Below are positions 1-9,144 of a DNA stretch of 44,782 bases, piece by piece. Made by a program: the position numbers and the translations under genes. Positions within the stretch are counted from its first letter, which is position 1. The number at the start of each line of letters is the position of its first letter. Source of the DNA: Arthrobacter globiformis (GTDB lineage Bacteria; Actinomycetota; Actinomycetes; Actinomycetales; Micrococcaceae); assembly GCF_003261175.1 (NCBI RefSeq), contig NZ_QLNP01000076.1, positions 1 through 44,782 on the forward strand, read 5' to 3'. The notes beneath the pieces were generated by a model. The model worked only from the letters and a program-made list of their open reading frames with translations. It did not search any database and had not been told where the DNA came from.

Positions 1-813
1 TGGGAGGGAGATGCGTTGTGCGGGTTGGCCGGGTTGGGTGAGTTCGGCGATGGAGAGGCCGGGGCGGAAGAGTTGGACGTCGCCGCTGGTGCGGGTGAGC
101 CGGACGCGGCGGATGCCGGTGCCGGCCGGGTCCGCGACGATGGTGACGGGGGCGTCCAGGGACAGGGTGAGCCAGGCTGCGAGCAGGATGGTGCTGGGTG
201 AGTCCGAGGCGCCTTCGACCGCGACGGCGGTCACGGGTGAGGTGTCGGCCTGGTCCAGGACGGCGGCGAGCTGGATCCGCCAGTTCGTTAGCCGGGTCCA
301 GGCGAGGTCGGTGTCGCCGGCCTTGTAGGTGTTCCGGATGTTTTCCAAAGCGACCTGGGGTTCGGCCTCGTTCGCGGAGTCGGTGATCCGGCGGTGCGCG
401 ATCCGTCCGATCGAGGTTTCAGAGGCGTTTTTGGGTGCCCCGTGCGGCCACCAGGCCACGATCGGGGCGTCGGGCAGCAGCAGCGCGGCGACGAGTGATT
501 CGGATTCCTCGGCGAGTTCCCCGAAGCCGCGCAGCACGATCACTTCCGAGGCGCCGGCGTCCCCGCCGACCCGGATCTGCGCGTCGAGCCGGTTCGGGGC
601 GGACGAGCCGGCGTCGGCGAGCACGATGATCCGGCAGGGGTGTTCGCGGCTGGCCTCGTTCGCGGCCTCGATCGCTTCTTCTTCGAGCCCGGACTTGGTG
701 ACCACCACGAGGGTGAGGACCCGGCCGAGCGCGATCACCCCGCCCTGCTCGCGCAGGGACTGGATTTTCTTGGAAACCTTCGAGGTGGTGGTGTTGGGCA
801 GGTCTACGATCAT
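1..813 (-). CDS. opcA: Glucose-6-phosphate dehydrogenase assembly protein OpcA, 3' end cut by window edge
   Basis: OpcA is the actinobacterial and cyanobacterial accessory protein needed for full activity of glucose-6-phosphate dehydrogenase. Reading leftwards from ATG at 813, the protein begins MIVDLPNTTTSKVSKKIQ and continues with REQGGVIALGRVLTLVVVT, the usual OpcA N-terminus. About 271 residues are visible; the C-terminus lies beyond base 1. The start overlaps the zwf stop (ATGA, 810-813), indicating translational coupling. Adjacency to zwf is the conserved arrangement in actinobacteria. Identification is secure from N-terminal wording and context; the remaining length is unknown. Confidence 0.93.
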   Translation of the reverse strand, partial: MIVDLPNTTTSKVSKKIQSLREQGGVIALGRVLTLVVVTKSGLEEEAIEAANEASREHPCRIIVLADAGSSAPNRLDAQIRVGGDAGASEVIVLRGFGELAEESESLVAALLLPDAPIVAWWPHGAPKNASETSIGRIAHRRITDSANEAEPQVALENIRNTYKAGDTDLAWTRLTNWRIQLAAVLDQADTSPVTAVAVEGASDSPSTILLAAWLTLSLDAPVTIVADPAGTGIRRVRLTRTSGDVQLFRPGLSIAELTQPGQPAQRISLP

Positions 814-2369
814 GGCCTTCTCCAGGTGCGTCCGTCGCGGGCTAGCAGCTCATCGGCCGAGGCCGGGCCCCAGCTGCCGGGCGCGTAGGGCTCGGGCTGT
901 TCACCCAGGCCGGCCCAGTACTCTTCGAAGGGGTCCAGGATCTTCCAGGACAGCTCCACTTCCTCGTGCCGCGGGAACAGCGGCGGCTCGCCCAGGAGCA
1001 CGTCCAGGATCAGCCGCTCATACGCCTCCGGGCTGGATTCGGTGAAGGAGTGCCCGTAGCCGAAGTCCATGGTCACATCCCGCACTTCCATTTGGGTGCC
1101 GGGGACCTTGGACCCGAACCGGATCGTGGCGCCCTCATCGGGCTGGACCCGGATCACCACGGCGTTCTGCCCGAAATCATCGTCCCCGTGGTCCCGGAAG
1201 AGCAGGTTCGGTGCCCGCTTGAACACCACCGCGATCTCCGTGACCCGCCTGCCCAGGCGTTTGCCGGCGCGCAGGTAGAACGGCACCCCGGCCCAGCGCC
1301 TGGTGTTGATGTCCACCCGGATCGCGGCATAGGTTTCGGTGGTCGAGTCGGCCGGGATGCCCTCCTCCTCCAGGTACCCCTGGACCTGCTCCCCGCCCTG
1401 CCAGCCGCCGGCGAACTGGCCGCGGGCCGAATGCGTGGACAGGTCCTCGGGCAAACGCACCGCGGCGAGGACCTTTTCCTTCTCCGCGCGCAGGTCGTCG
1501 GCGTTGAAGGAGATCGGCTCCTCCATCGCCGTCAGCGCCAGCAGCTGCAGCAGGTGGTTCTGGATGACGTCGCGGGCTGCGCCCACGCCGTCGTAATACC
1601 CGGCGCGGCCGCCGGTGCCGATGTCCTCGGCCATGGTGATCTGCACGTGGTCCACGTAGTTCGCGTTCCAGAGCGGTTCAAAGAGCTGGTTCGCGAAGCG
1701 CAGCGCCAGGATGTTCTGGACCGTTTCCTTGCCCAGGTAGTGGTCGATCCGGAACACCGCGTCGGCCGGGAACACCGATTCCACAATGTCGTTCAGCTGC
1801 CGGGCCGATTCCAGGTCGTGCCCGAACGGCTTCTCGATCACCACCCGGCGCCACTTCTCGCCCCCGGCCTGCGCCAGGCCGTGCTTGGACAGCTGCCGGC
1901 AGACCTGCTCGAAGGCCTTCGGCGGGATCGAGAGGTAGAACGCGTGGTTGCCGCGGGTGCCCCGGACCTCGTCGAGTTCCTTGATCGTCTCGCCGAGCCG
2001 CTCAAACGCGGCGTCGTCGTCGAACGCGCCCTGCACGAACCGGATGCCCTCGGAGAGCTGGTTCCAGACCGCCTCATCAAACGGCGTCCGGGCGTAGGAC
2101 TTCACCGCGTCCTTCACCTCGGAGGCGAAGTCCTCGTTGTCCCAGTCGCGGCGGCCGAAACCAACCAGCGCGAAGCTGGGCGGCAGCAGGCCACGGTTGG
2201 CGAGGTCATACACGGCAGGCATGAGTTTCTTGCGGGCAAGGTCCCCCGTGACTCCGAAGAGCACAAGCGAGGACGGTCCGGCAATCCGGTTCAGCCGCCG
2301 GTCCCGCGGATCCCGCAAAGGATTCCCGGACCGGCCCGCTGACCTTCTGCCGTTCAAAGTATCTGGCAT
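810..2369 (-). CDS. zwf: Glucose-6-phosphate 1-dehydrogenase
   Basis: Cytosolic enzyme oxidising glucose-6-phosphate to 6-phosphogluconolactone with NAD(P)+, the entry step of the oxidative pentose phosphate pathway. The 519-residue product has the nucleotide-binding GVTGDLA motif at residues 39-45 and the substrate-binding/catalytic RIDHYLGKE motif near residue 207-215. Length fits the family (about 480-520); the basic N-terminal stretch of about 25 residues before the Rossmann fold is typical of actinobacterial forms. It lies 15 nt downstream of pgi and overlaps opcA by 4 nt, so it is the fourth gene of a tkt-tal-pgi-zwf-opcA operon. Confidence 0.97.
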   Translation of the reverse strand: MPDTLNGRRSAGRSGNPLRDPRDRRLNRIAGPSSLVLFGVTGDLARKKLMPAVYDLANRGLLPPSFALVGFGRRDWDNEDFASEVKDAVKSYARTPFDEAVWNQLSEGIRFVQGAFDDDAAFERLGETIKELDEVRGTRGNHAFYLSIPPKAFEQVCRQLSKHGLAQAGGEKWRRVVIEKPFGHDLESARQLNDIVESVFPADAVFRIDHYLGKETVQNILALRFANQLFEPLWNANYVDHVQITMAEDIGTGGRAGYYDGVGAARDVIQNHLLQLLALTAMEEPISFNADDLRAEKEKVLAAVRLPEDLSTHSARGQFAGGWQGGEQVQGYLEEEGIPADSTTETYAAIRVDINTRRWAGVPFYLRAGKRLGRRVTEIAVVFKRAPNLLFRDHGDDDFGQNAVVIRVQPDEGATIRFGSKVPGTQMEVRDVTMDFGYGHSFTESSPEAYERLILDVLLGEPPLFPRHEEVELSWKILDPFEEYWAGLGEQPEPYAPGSWGPASADELLARDGRTWRRP

Positions 2370-2384
2370 GGTTAATTCAGGGCC

Positions 2385-4019
2385 TTAGCTCTCAGTGGCG
2401 GACGTTGCCTTGCCGGCAAGCGACGAAACGATCTCCTGCAGCTGGGCAACGCCCGCGGCGCGGTCGGTGAGGTGCAGGCGCAGGACGGGCCGGCCGTGTT
2501 CGCTCAGCACCTGGGCGTCGCCGGCAGCCTGGGCCGTGATCAGCTCACCGAACGTGAACGGACGCTCCGGAATGGCGAGGTCCTGGGCGGACGCCGCGGT
2601 AACCTGCAGGAAGACACCGATCGCGGGGCCGCCCTTGTGGAACTGGCCGGTGGAGTGCAGGAAGCGCGGTCCCCAGCCGAAGGTGACAGGCCGGCCGCTC
2701 ACGGCGGCGAGTTCGTCCCGGACGCCCTCGAGCTGTGCGTACGCCAGGCGGTCGAAGTAGGCCTGGACGCTGAGGTATCCGTCGCTGCCCAGCTGCGCCA
2801 GCAACGCGGAGACCGCGTCGGTTGCTGAGGTGGCGTCGCCAAGCCATTCTCCGCCGCGGACCTCGATGGCGCCGTCGGTGAAGTTGGCCGGTGTCGGTTC
2901 CGGCTGGGCGTCCAGCAGACCACGGGCAGCCACCTTGGCGGCTTCGACGTCGGGCTGGTCAAACGGGTTGATGCCCAGGAGGCGCCCGGCCACAGCGGTG
3001 GCGAATTCCCACACCATCATCTGCGAGGCGAGGCCGCCGGCAATGGCAACTTCGTTCTCGCCGAGTTCGACGTCGGCATCCGTACTGACGAGGCGGACTA
3101 CCAGGACGTCTTCAGCGCCGGAGCTGACTTCCGGGGCATCCGGACCGGCGACAACCGGCAGGACGCCGGTGCCGAGCTTGCCCGTGGATTCAGCGATGAG
3201 CTGTTCGGCCCAGTCAGGGAATCCCACGATGCCGGAGCCGTCCTCCGCGATGACGATCTTGTCACGCAGCGGGTTGGTGCCGCCCAGGGCGGCGCCGAGG
3301 ACCAGCCCGATGTTCTCGGGAGCGTCCTCGTTCAGGATCTCCGCGGCTTCTTCTGCCTCGTCAAGCAGGGCCGCGATGTCCACGCCGGCCAGGCCGGACG
3401 GGACGAGCCCGAAGGCTGTCAGCGCAGAGTAGCGGCCGCCCACGTTCGGGTCCGCGTTGAAGACCGCACGGTAGCCTGCCTCGCGTGAGGCTTTGTCCAG
3501 CGGCGACCCGGGATCCGTGACCACGATGATCCGGCTCTTCGCATCGAGACCCGCCTCGGTGAAGGCGTGTTCGAAGATCCGCCGCTGCGAATCGGTTTCC
3601 AGGGTTGAACCGGACTTCGAGGAAACCACGATCGCGGTTTCAGCGAGGCGGTCCGCGAGGGCAGCACCGACCTGTTCGGGGTCGGTGCTGTCCAGCACAG
3701 TCAGCTCGACGCCAGCGGTGCCGGCGATGACCTCAGGAGCAAGTGAGGAGCCGCCCATGCCGCAGAGGGCAATGCGGGTAACACCCTCCGCTTTCAGGGC
3801 ATCGCGGAGTTCGAGGATGCCGTCCACCAGAGGCCGGGAGACGGTGGCCGCCTCGACCCAGCCGAGGCGGATGGCCGCCTCGGCTTCCGCATCGGGACCC
3901 CACAGGGTGTGGTCCTTGGCGAAGATCCGGGTGGCAACGCGGTCTTCCACGAGGGCGGGCAGGTGCTGCTCCTGGGCCTTCCGGGCGGAACCGGTGGCGT
4001 CGTAGCTGAGTGTGCTCAT
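2385..4019 (-). CDS. pgi: Glucose-6-phosphate isomerase (TalPGI-like type)
   Basis: Interconverts glucose-6-phosphate and fructose-6-phosphate, linking glycolysis to the Zwf branch. The 544-residue product has SIS-type sugar-phosphate segments (MGGSSLAPEV; VSSKSGSTLET near residues 133-143) and a C-terminal GPRFLHSTGQFHKGG block. This is not the canonical E. coli PGI signature; it resembles the PGI half of fused transaldolase-PGI proteins known from other bacteria. It starts only 6 nt after the tal stop and is followed 15 nt later by zwf. Function is well supported by motifs and operon; the subfamily assignment is from memory of the motif and should be confirmed by alignment. Confidence 0.92.
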   Translation of the reverse strand: MSTLSYDATGSARKAQEQHLPALVEDRVATRIFAKDHTLWGPDAEAEAAIRLGWVEAATVSRPLVDGILELRDALKAEGVTRIALCGMGGSSLAPEVIAGTAGVELTVLDSTDPEQVGAALADRLAETAIVVSSKSGSTLETDSQRRIFEHAFTEAGLDAKSRIIVVTDPGSPLDKASREAGYRAVFNADPNVGGRYSALTAFGLVPSGLAGVDIAALLDEAEEAAEILNEDAPENIGLVLGAALGGTNPLRDKIVIAEDGSGIVGFPDWAEQLIAESTGKLGTGVLPVVAGPDAPEVSSGAEDVLVVRLVSTDADVELGENEVAIAGGLASQMMVWEFATAVAGRLLGINPFDQPDVEAAKVAARGLLDAQPEPTPANFTDGAIEVRGGEWLGDATSATDAVSALLAQLGSDGYLSVQAYFDRLAYAQLEGVRDELAAVSGRPVTFGWGPRFLHSTGQFHKGGPAIGVFLQVTAASAQDLAIPERPFTFGELITAQAAGDAQVLSEHGRPVLRLHLTDRAAGVAQLQEIVSSLAGKATSATES

Positions 4020-4025
4020 GTTGGG

Positions 4026-5144
4026 TTAGGAAGCCTTCCGTGCGGTGGCGAGGGCACCTTCGACGTCTGCCAGGAGTTCCTTCCAGCTGGCAACAAACTT
4101 GTCCAGGCCTTCCGATTCCAGCAGGGCAACGACCTCGTTGTAGGACACGCCGAGGGCATCAAGGGCGTTGAGGGTGGCGTTCGCCTCATCGTAGCCGTTG
4201 GTGACAGTGTCGCCCGTGACCACGCCGTGGTCGAACGTGGCGTCCAGGGTCTTCTCCGGCATGGTGTTCACGACGTTCGGGGCGACGAGCTCGGTGACGT
4301 AGAGGGTGTCGGGGTAAGCCGGGTCCTTCACGCCGGTGGAAGCCCACAGCGGACGCTGCGGCAGCGCGCCGGCCTCGGCCAGCACGGCCCAGCGCTCGGT
4401 GGAGAAGAGCTCCTCGTAGACCTGGTAGGCGAGGCGTGCGTTGGCGACGCCGGCCTTGCCCTTGAGGGCCTTGGCTTCCTCGGTGCCGATCGCGTCCAGG
4501 CGCCTGTCGATTTCCGTGTCCACGCGGGAGACGAAGAAGGACGCGACGGAGTGGATCTTGGACAGGTCGTGGCCGTTGTCCCTGGCCTGCTCCAGACCGC
4601 TCTGGAAGGCGTTGATGACGGCGCGGTAGCGCTCCAGCGAGAAGATCAGGGTCACGTTGACGCTGATGCCCTCGGCCAGGGTTGCCGTGATGGCCTCCAG
4701 GCCCTCAAGGGTGGCCGGGATCTTGATGTGGACGTTGTCGCGGTTGACCTTCTTGTAGAGGTGCTTCGCTTCGGCGATGGTGCCGGCGGTGTCCCAGGCG
4801 AGACGGGGGTCCACCTCGATGGAGACGCGGCCGTCAACACCCTTGGTTGCCGCGGCGATCGGGGCGAAGAGGTCGCAGGCGTCGGCGACGTCCGTCGTCG
4901 TGATTTCGAAGATGGTCTCTTCGATGGAGGCACCGGCAGCGGCCTGGGCCGCGATGGTGGCGTCGTAGTCCGTACCGGAGGTGATGGCGGCGTGGAAGAT
5001 GCTGGGGTTCGTGGTGACACCGACAACGTTCTTCTCTTCGATCAGCTTCTGCAGCGTTCCGGTCTTCAGACGGCCCCGGGAGAGGTCATCGAGCCAGATG
5101 GAAACGCCGGCGTCGGAAAGCTGCTGGGTGGGAGTGCTAGTCAT
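4026..5144 (-). CDS. tal: Transaldolase
   Basis: Cytosolic class I aldolase moving a dihydroxyacetone unit between sedoheptulose-7-phosphate and glyceraldehyde-3-phosphate in the non-oxidative pentose phosphate branch. The 372-residue product shows GVTTNPSIF (residues 42-50) and the Schiff-base lysine K141 in HIKIPAT. Later segments [12 protein letters not shown] and [12 protein letters not shown] are typical of the longer actinobacterial Tal. An AAGGAGAT-like ribosome site lies just before ATG 5144. It sits 29 nt after tkt and 6 nt before pgi. Confidence 0.96.
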   Translation of the reverse strand: MTSTPTQQLSDAGVSIWLDDLSRGRLKTGTLQKLIEEKNVVGVTTNPSIFHAAITSGTDYDATIAAQAAAGASIEETIFEITTTDVADACDLFAPIAAATKGVDGRVSIEVDPRLAWDTAGTIAEAKHLYKKVNRDNVHIKIPATLEGLEAITATLAEGISVNVTLIFSLERYRAVINAFQSGLEQARDNGHDLSKIHSVASFFVSRVDTEIDRRLDAIGTEEAKALKGKAGVANARLAYQVYEELFSTERWAVLAEAGALPQRPLWASTGVKDPAYPDTLYVTELVAPNVVNTMPEKTLDATFDHGVVTGDTVTNGYDEANATLNALDALGVSYNEVVALLESEGLDKFVASWKELLADVEGALATARKAS

Positions 5145-5173
5145 TTCTAATCTCCTTGAACTGTGGGGTGCTG

Positions 5174-7300
5174 TCAGGACTGGAGTCCGGCGAGGGAATC
5201 CTTGGCGGCGGCGGCAACTGCTTCTGCCGTGATGCCGAATTCCTGGAACAGGCGCTTGTAGTCGGCGGATGCGCCGTAGTGCTCGAGGCTGATGGAGCGG
5301 CCGGCGTCGCCGACGAACTCGCGCCAGCCCTGGGACAGGCCGGCTTCAACCGAAACGCGGGCCTTGACAGCTGCGGGCAGGACTGCCTCGCGGTAGGCGG
5401 CGTCCTGCTTGTTGAACCACTCGACGCACGGCATGGACACCACGCGGGCGGCGATGCCTTCGGCCTGCAGTGCTTCGCGGGCCTGGACGGCCAGCTGGAC
5501 TTCCGAGCCGGTGCCGATCAGGATGACCTGCGCGTCCACGGTCTTGCCGTCCTTGGACGCCTCGGCCAGGACGTAACCGCCCTTGGCGACGCCAGCGGTC
5601 GAACCGAAGGTGTCACCCTCGGCCGCGCCCTCGCCACGCTCGTAGGTGGGGATGTTCTGGCGGGTCAGGACGATGCCGGCCGGGTTCTCGTGGTTCTCCA
5701 GCATGGTCTTCCACGCTGCCGCGACCTCGTTGGCATCGCCCGGACGGACGACGTCGAGGCCCGGGATGGCGCGCAGCGATGCGAGCTGCTCAACGGGCTG
5801 GTGAGTCGGGCCGTCCTCGCCGAGGCCGATGGAGTCGTGCGTCCAGACATACAGGGACGGCACGCCCATGAGGGCGCCGAGGCGGATGGCCGGACGCTGG
5901 TAGTCGCTGAAGATCAGGAACGTGCCGGAGAACGCGCGGGTCTTGCCGTGCAGGCTGATGCCGTTCACAATCGACGCTGCCGCGTGCTCGCGGATACCGA
6001 AGTGCAGGACGCGGCCGTACGGGTTGCCGGACCAGGCGTTGGTCTGCTTGCCCGCGGGAACGAACGACGGCGAGCCCTCGATTGTGGTGTTGTTGGACTC
6101 CGCGAGGTCGGCCGAGCCGCCCCACAGTTCCGGCATCACCGGGCCGATGGCGTTCAGGACCTTGCCGGACGCGGCGCGGGTGGAGACGTCCTTGCCGGCC
6201 GGGAAGACCGGGAGAACGCCGTCGAGCTCGGTGGGCAGCTGGCGGGCTTCAACGCGCTCCAGCAGGGCAGCGCCTTCCGGGTTGGCGGACTGCCACGCGG
6301 AGAAGGACTCTTCCCATTCCTTGCGTGCGTGGGCACCGCGGTCGACGACGGCGCGGGCGTGGGCCAGTACGTCCTCGTCCACCTCGAAGGACTTCTCGGG
6401 GTCGAAGCCGAGGACGTTCTTCAGTGCTGCCACTTCTTCCGAACCCAGGGCGGAGCCGTGGATCTTGCCGGTGTTCTGCTTCTTCGGGGCCGGGTAGCCG
6501 ATGATGGTGCGCAGCGAGATGATGGACGGCTTGGAGGTTTCCGCCTTGGCCGCCAGAAGCGCCGAGTACAGCTCCTGCACGTCTTCCTTGTAATCGCCGG
6601 TCTTGGTCCAGTCAACGCGCTGGGTGTGCCAGCCGTAGGCTTCGTAGCGCTTCAGGACGTCCTCGGTAAAGGCGATGTCGGTGTCGTCCTCGATGGAGAT
6701 GTGGTTCTCGTCGTAAATGACCACGAGGTTGCCGAGCTCCTGGTGGCCGGCGAGGGAGGAAGCCTCAGAGGTCACACCTTCCTGGAGGTCGCCGTCGGAA
6801 GCGATAACCCAGATGGTGTGGTCGAACGGGCTGGTGCCGGGGGCGGCGTCGGCGTCGAACAGGCCGCGCTGGCGGCGCTGGGAGTACGCAAAGCCCACGG
6901 AGGAGGCCAGGCCCTGGCCCAGCGGGCCGGTGGTGATCTCCACGCCGGCGGTGTGCTTGTACTCGGGGTGGCCCGGGGTCAGGGAGCCCCAGGTGCGCAG
7001 TGCTTCGAGATCCTTCAGCTCCAGGCCGTAACCGGAGAGGAACAGCTGGATGTAGAGCGTCAGGGATGTGTGGCCGGGGGAGAGGACAAAACGGTCGCGG
7101 CCGATCCAGTCCGGGTTCTTCGGGTCGTGCCGCATCAGCTTCTGGAACAGGAGGTAAGCGGCCGGAGCCAGGCTCATCGCGGTGCCGGGGTGGCCGTTGC
7201 CCACCTTCTCCACGGCGTCGGCGGCCAGGACACGCACGGTGTCAACGGCGCGCTGGTCGAGGTCGGTCCAAGTCAGTTCTTGCTCTTTCACATGTGCCAC
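5174..7300 (-). CDS. tkt: Transketolase
   Basis: Thiamine-diphosphate enzyme transferring two-carbon ketol units in the non-oxidative pentose phosphate pathway. I place the start at GTG 7300 (product [11 protein letters not shown]..., 708 aa) because a GAGAGGGG ribosome site lies 10 nt upstream; the open frame continues to 7348, but that extension (MCHDRLSFN...) does not look like transketolase. Motifs include [13 protein letters not shown] near the N-terminus, the ThDP-binding SDGDLQEG...DEN block, and the C-terminal [10 protein letters not shown] segment. It is the promoter-proximal gene of the tkt-tal-pgi-zwf-opcA operon and is divergent from ctaB. Confidence 0.95.
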   Translation of the reverse strand: MAHVKEQELTWTDLDQRAVDTVRVLAADAVEKVGNGHPGTAMSLAPAAYLLFQKLMRHDPKNPDWIGRDRFVLSPGHTSLTLYIQLFLSGYGLELKDLEALRTWGSLTPGHPEYKHTAGVEITTGPLGQGLASSVGFAYSQRRQRGLFDADAAPGTSPFDHTIWVIASDGDLQEGVTSEASSLAGHQELGNLVVIYDENHISIEDDTDIAFTEDVLKRYEAYGWHTQRVDWTKTGDYKEDVQELYSALLAAKAETSKPSIISLRTIIGYPAPKKQNTGKIHGSALGSEEVAALKNVLGFDPEKSFEVDEDVLAHARAVVDRGAHARKEWEESFSAWQSANPEGAALLERVEARQLPTELDGVLPVFPAGKDVSTRAASGKVLNAIGPVMPELWGGSADLAESNNTTIEGSPSFVPAGKQTNAWSGNPYGRVLHFGIREHAAASIVNGISLHGKTRAFSGTFLIFSDYQRPAIRLGALMGVPSLYVWTHDSIGLGEDGPTHQPVEQLASLRAIPGLDVVRPGDANEVAAAWKTMLENHENPAGIVLTRQNIPTYERGEGAAEGDTFGSTAGVAKGGYVLAEASKDGKTVDAQVILIGTGSEVQLAVQAREALQAEGIAARVVSMPCVEWFNKQDAAYREAVLPAAVKARVSVEAGLSQGWREFVGDAGRSISLEHYGASADYKRLFQEFGITAEAVAAAAKDSLAGLQS

Positions 7301-7810
7301 GGAATCCGGGCCCCTCTCTGTGTTAAACGACAAGCGGTCATGACACACAGCGGCAGGGCATAATTGGTGCCCGCTGCATTTTGTGCCTACCAGCCGTTCA
7401 CCATTGAAACGTTGATCTTCATTCAGTCGCCGGACGGTTGGAATGCGGTTTCTTGCCCGTCTTCCAGTGTGCGCTGATCTGCAGACAGCTTAGCTCCATT
7501 CCACACTTCGGGCGGTCAAAATCTCACCAATTGGACGCAATTTCTCTTTTGTGAATCATCCGTGCGGTGAGGCTGCGTTAATGTGATTGAAGCAAGCACG
7601 AACGAATCATTTTCAGTGATTTGCCGTCACACACCGATGCCAGCGATCCATGCGGGACCGCGGTATGATATCGGGAGGCCACCGGCGGGCAGGGCGGGTT
7701 CCAGGGCACACATGACTGCCCCGTCAGCCGCCGATGAGGGATCGGTCCGGACCGCGTGTCCGGGAGCACTGATCAGATAAACAGCCAGACAGAAACAGAG
7801 TGACTGCCAC
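7301..7810. promoter_or_regulatory. Divergent tkt/ctaB intergenic region
   Basis: About 510 bases with no credible gene; short frames here lack ribosome sites and family-like content. The region must hold the tkt promoter (leftward) and ctaB promoter (rightward). Candidate elements: a leftward TAAGCT -10 at 7487-7492, a rightward TATGAT at 7664-7669 without a good -35, and an inverted repeat GGGCA/TGCCC at 7356-7360 and 7368-7372 just upstream of tkt. None is strong enough to name a regulator. The stretch 7380-7600 is more AT-rich than the flanking genes, as expected for a promoter region. Confidence 0.5.
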
Positions 7811-8758
7811 GTGAGCACAACAGATACGCCGCTGACCTCTTCCCGGGTCCACGGAAGAGCCGGACTAGCCCGCAAGGCGAAGGCGTACATTGCGCTCACC
7901 AAGCCCAGGGTCATTGAACTCTTGCTGGTCAGCACCCTGCCCACCATGATCTACGCGCAGCGCGGCTTCCCGTCCCTCGGCCTCATTATGGCCACCCTCG
8001 TGGGCGGCGCTTTCGCTGCCGGCAGCGCCGGCGCTTTCAACTGCTACATCGACCGCGACATCGACAAGCTCATGCACCGCACCGAGAAGCGCCCCCTGGT
8101 CACCGGCGAGGTCACCCCGCGCGAGGCCCTGATCTTTGCGTGGCTGCTGGGCGCCGCTGCCATCGCCATCCTCTGGTTCGGCGCAAACCCGCTCTCCGCC
8201 TGGCTCGGGCTGGGTGCCATTGTCTTCTACGTCGTCATCTACACGATGATCCTCAAGCGCCGCACGGCCCAGAACATCGTCTGGGGCGGCGCCGCGGGCT
8301 GTTTCCCCGTGCTGATCGCCTGGTCCGCCGTGACCAACACGGTCGAGTGGCCGGCCATCGTCCTGTTCATGGTGATCTTCCTTTGGACCCCGCCGCACTA
8401 CTGGCCGCTGTCCATGCGCTACGGCGAGGACTACCGCAACGCCAACGTGCCGATGCTCGGTGCCATCGCCGGTGCCAAGGTCGTGTCCGTCCAGGTGGTC
8501 CTGTATGCCTGGGCCATGGTCGCGTGCTCGCTGCTGATGATCCCGGCCGGCAGCGCAGGCTGGGTGTACACCGCTGTTGCTGTGCTGGCCGGTGCCTGGT
8601 TCCTGTACGAGTCCCACGCCCTCTACAACCGGGCGCAGGGCGGGGACCTCTCTGACAAGGGCGCCATGAAGGTCTTCCACGGCTCCATCAGCTACCTAAC
8701 GCTGCTCTTCATCGCGCTGGCCGTCGACCCATTCGTCGGCTCGCCGATCATGGGCTGA
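7811..8758 (+). CDS. ctaB: Protoheme IX farnesyltransferase (heme O synthase)
   Basis: Integral membrane prenyltransferase adding a farnesyl group to heme B to make heme O, precursor of heme A for cytochrome aa3 oxidase. GTG start at 7811 gives 315 residues. The UbiA-family prenyl-diphosphate/Mg site is visible as [20 protein letters not shown] (an NxxxDxxxD pattern) after the first hydrophobic segment, followed by multiple membrane helices and a second acidic loop with [15 protein letters not shown]. It is divergent from tkt and convergent with ctaA, the enzyme for the next step. A strong terminator follows at 8879-8910. Confidence 0.96.
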   Translation: MSTTDTPLTSSRVHGRAGLARKAKAYIALTKPRVIELLLVSTLPTMIYAQRGFPSLGLIMATLVGGAFAAGSAGAFNCYIDRDIDKLMHRTEKRPLVTGEVTPREALIFAWLLGAAAIAILWFGANPLSAWLGLGAIVFYVVIYTMILKRRTAQNIVWGGAAGCFPVLIAWSAVTNTVEWPAIVLFMVIFLWTPPHYWPLSMRYGEDYRNANVPMLGAIAGAKVVSVQVVLYAWAMVACSLLMIPAGSAGWVYTAVAVLAGAWFLYESHALYNRAQGGDLSDKGAMKVFHGSISYLTLLFIALAVDPFVGSPIMG

Positions 8759-8784
8759 GTCCCTCCTGCCAACCAGCCCTCCCA

Positions 8785-8882
8785 GACGCGTCCTCACGTC
8801 CTGCGGGTTTTCCCCGACGCTCTATCAGTTCCTGCAGGTTTTCCAGAAACGCTCCATCAGATCCTGCGGAATGACGAGACGC
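8785..8882 (-). repeat. Left arm of degenerate ~31-bp repeat array
   Basis: Three to four tandem units read GACGC(G)TC... on the plus strand, with anchor GACGC/AACGC at 8785, 8816, 8848 and 8878 (steps of 31, 32 and 30). Units share GACGCTCTATCAGTTCCTGC-like cores followed by an AGGTTTTCC segment. The last unit merges into the left stem of the terminator at 8879. These are the reverse complement of the units at 8936-9144, so the terminator is flanked by inverted copies. No open frame or spacer pattern is associated. Confidence 0.75.
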
Positions 8883-8910
8883 CCCTTCACTTCAACATGT
8901 GAAGGGGCGT
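8879..8910. terminator. Rho-independent terminator between ctaB and ctaA
   Basis: Perfect 12-bp stem ACGCCCCTTCAC (8879-8890) and GTGAAGGGGCGT (8899-8910) with an 8-nt loop, followed by TTTTCGTT on the plus strand. It ends ctaB transcription and may act on ctaA read-through from the other side. Confidence 0.88.
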
Positions 8911-8935
8911 TTTCGTTGGCCGCCGTGGCCCGATC

Positions 8936-9144
8936 TGAGGAAGCGTCGGGCATGAATTGACGGGACCTGAGGACGCGTCGGGAATGAAGCAACGGGACGT
9001 GTGGACGCGTCATGCGTGATCCGGCGGGACCCGAGGATGCGTCTGCCGCAAGGCGGTAGTGATAGAGCGTCGGGGGGAAAGCGGCAGGTAGTGATAGAGC
9101 GTCGGGGGAAAGCGGCAGGTAGTGATAGAGCGTCGGGTGGGAAG
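8936..9144 (+). repeat. Right arm of degenerate ~32-bp repeat array (seven units)
   Basis: Seven tandem units with anchor GCGTC at 8943, 8975, 9007, 9039, 9067, 9099 and 9130 (steps 32, 32, 32, 28, 32, 31). The first four carry a GAGGACGCGTCGGG-type core; the last three carry TGATAGAGCGTCGGGGG and the 9065-9120 copies are nearly identical to each other. Both core types also occur, reverse-complemented, at 8785-8830. The array ends directly at the ctaA stop codon (9145). There are no unique spacers, so it is not CRISPR. Confidence 0.8.

Noticed and set aside
5156-7363. 735-residue open frame antisense to tkt, and similar long antisense frames (for example 966-2342, 12822-14081, 14267-15937)
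   Set aside because: They lie wholly opposite conserved enzymes and have Gly/Ala/Val/Arg shadow composition typical of high-GC third-position bias; no ribosome site or family motif.
9055-9140. CRISPR array
   Set aside because: Near-identical ~31-bp units are directly tandem with no unique spacers, degenerate outward, and no cas gene is present.
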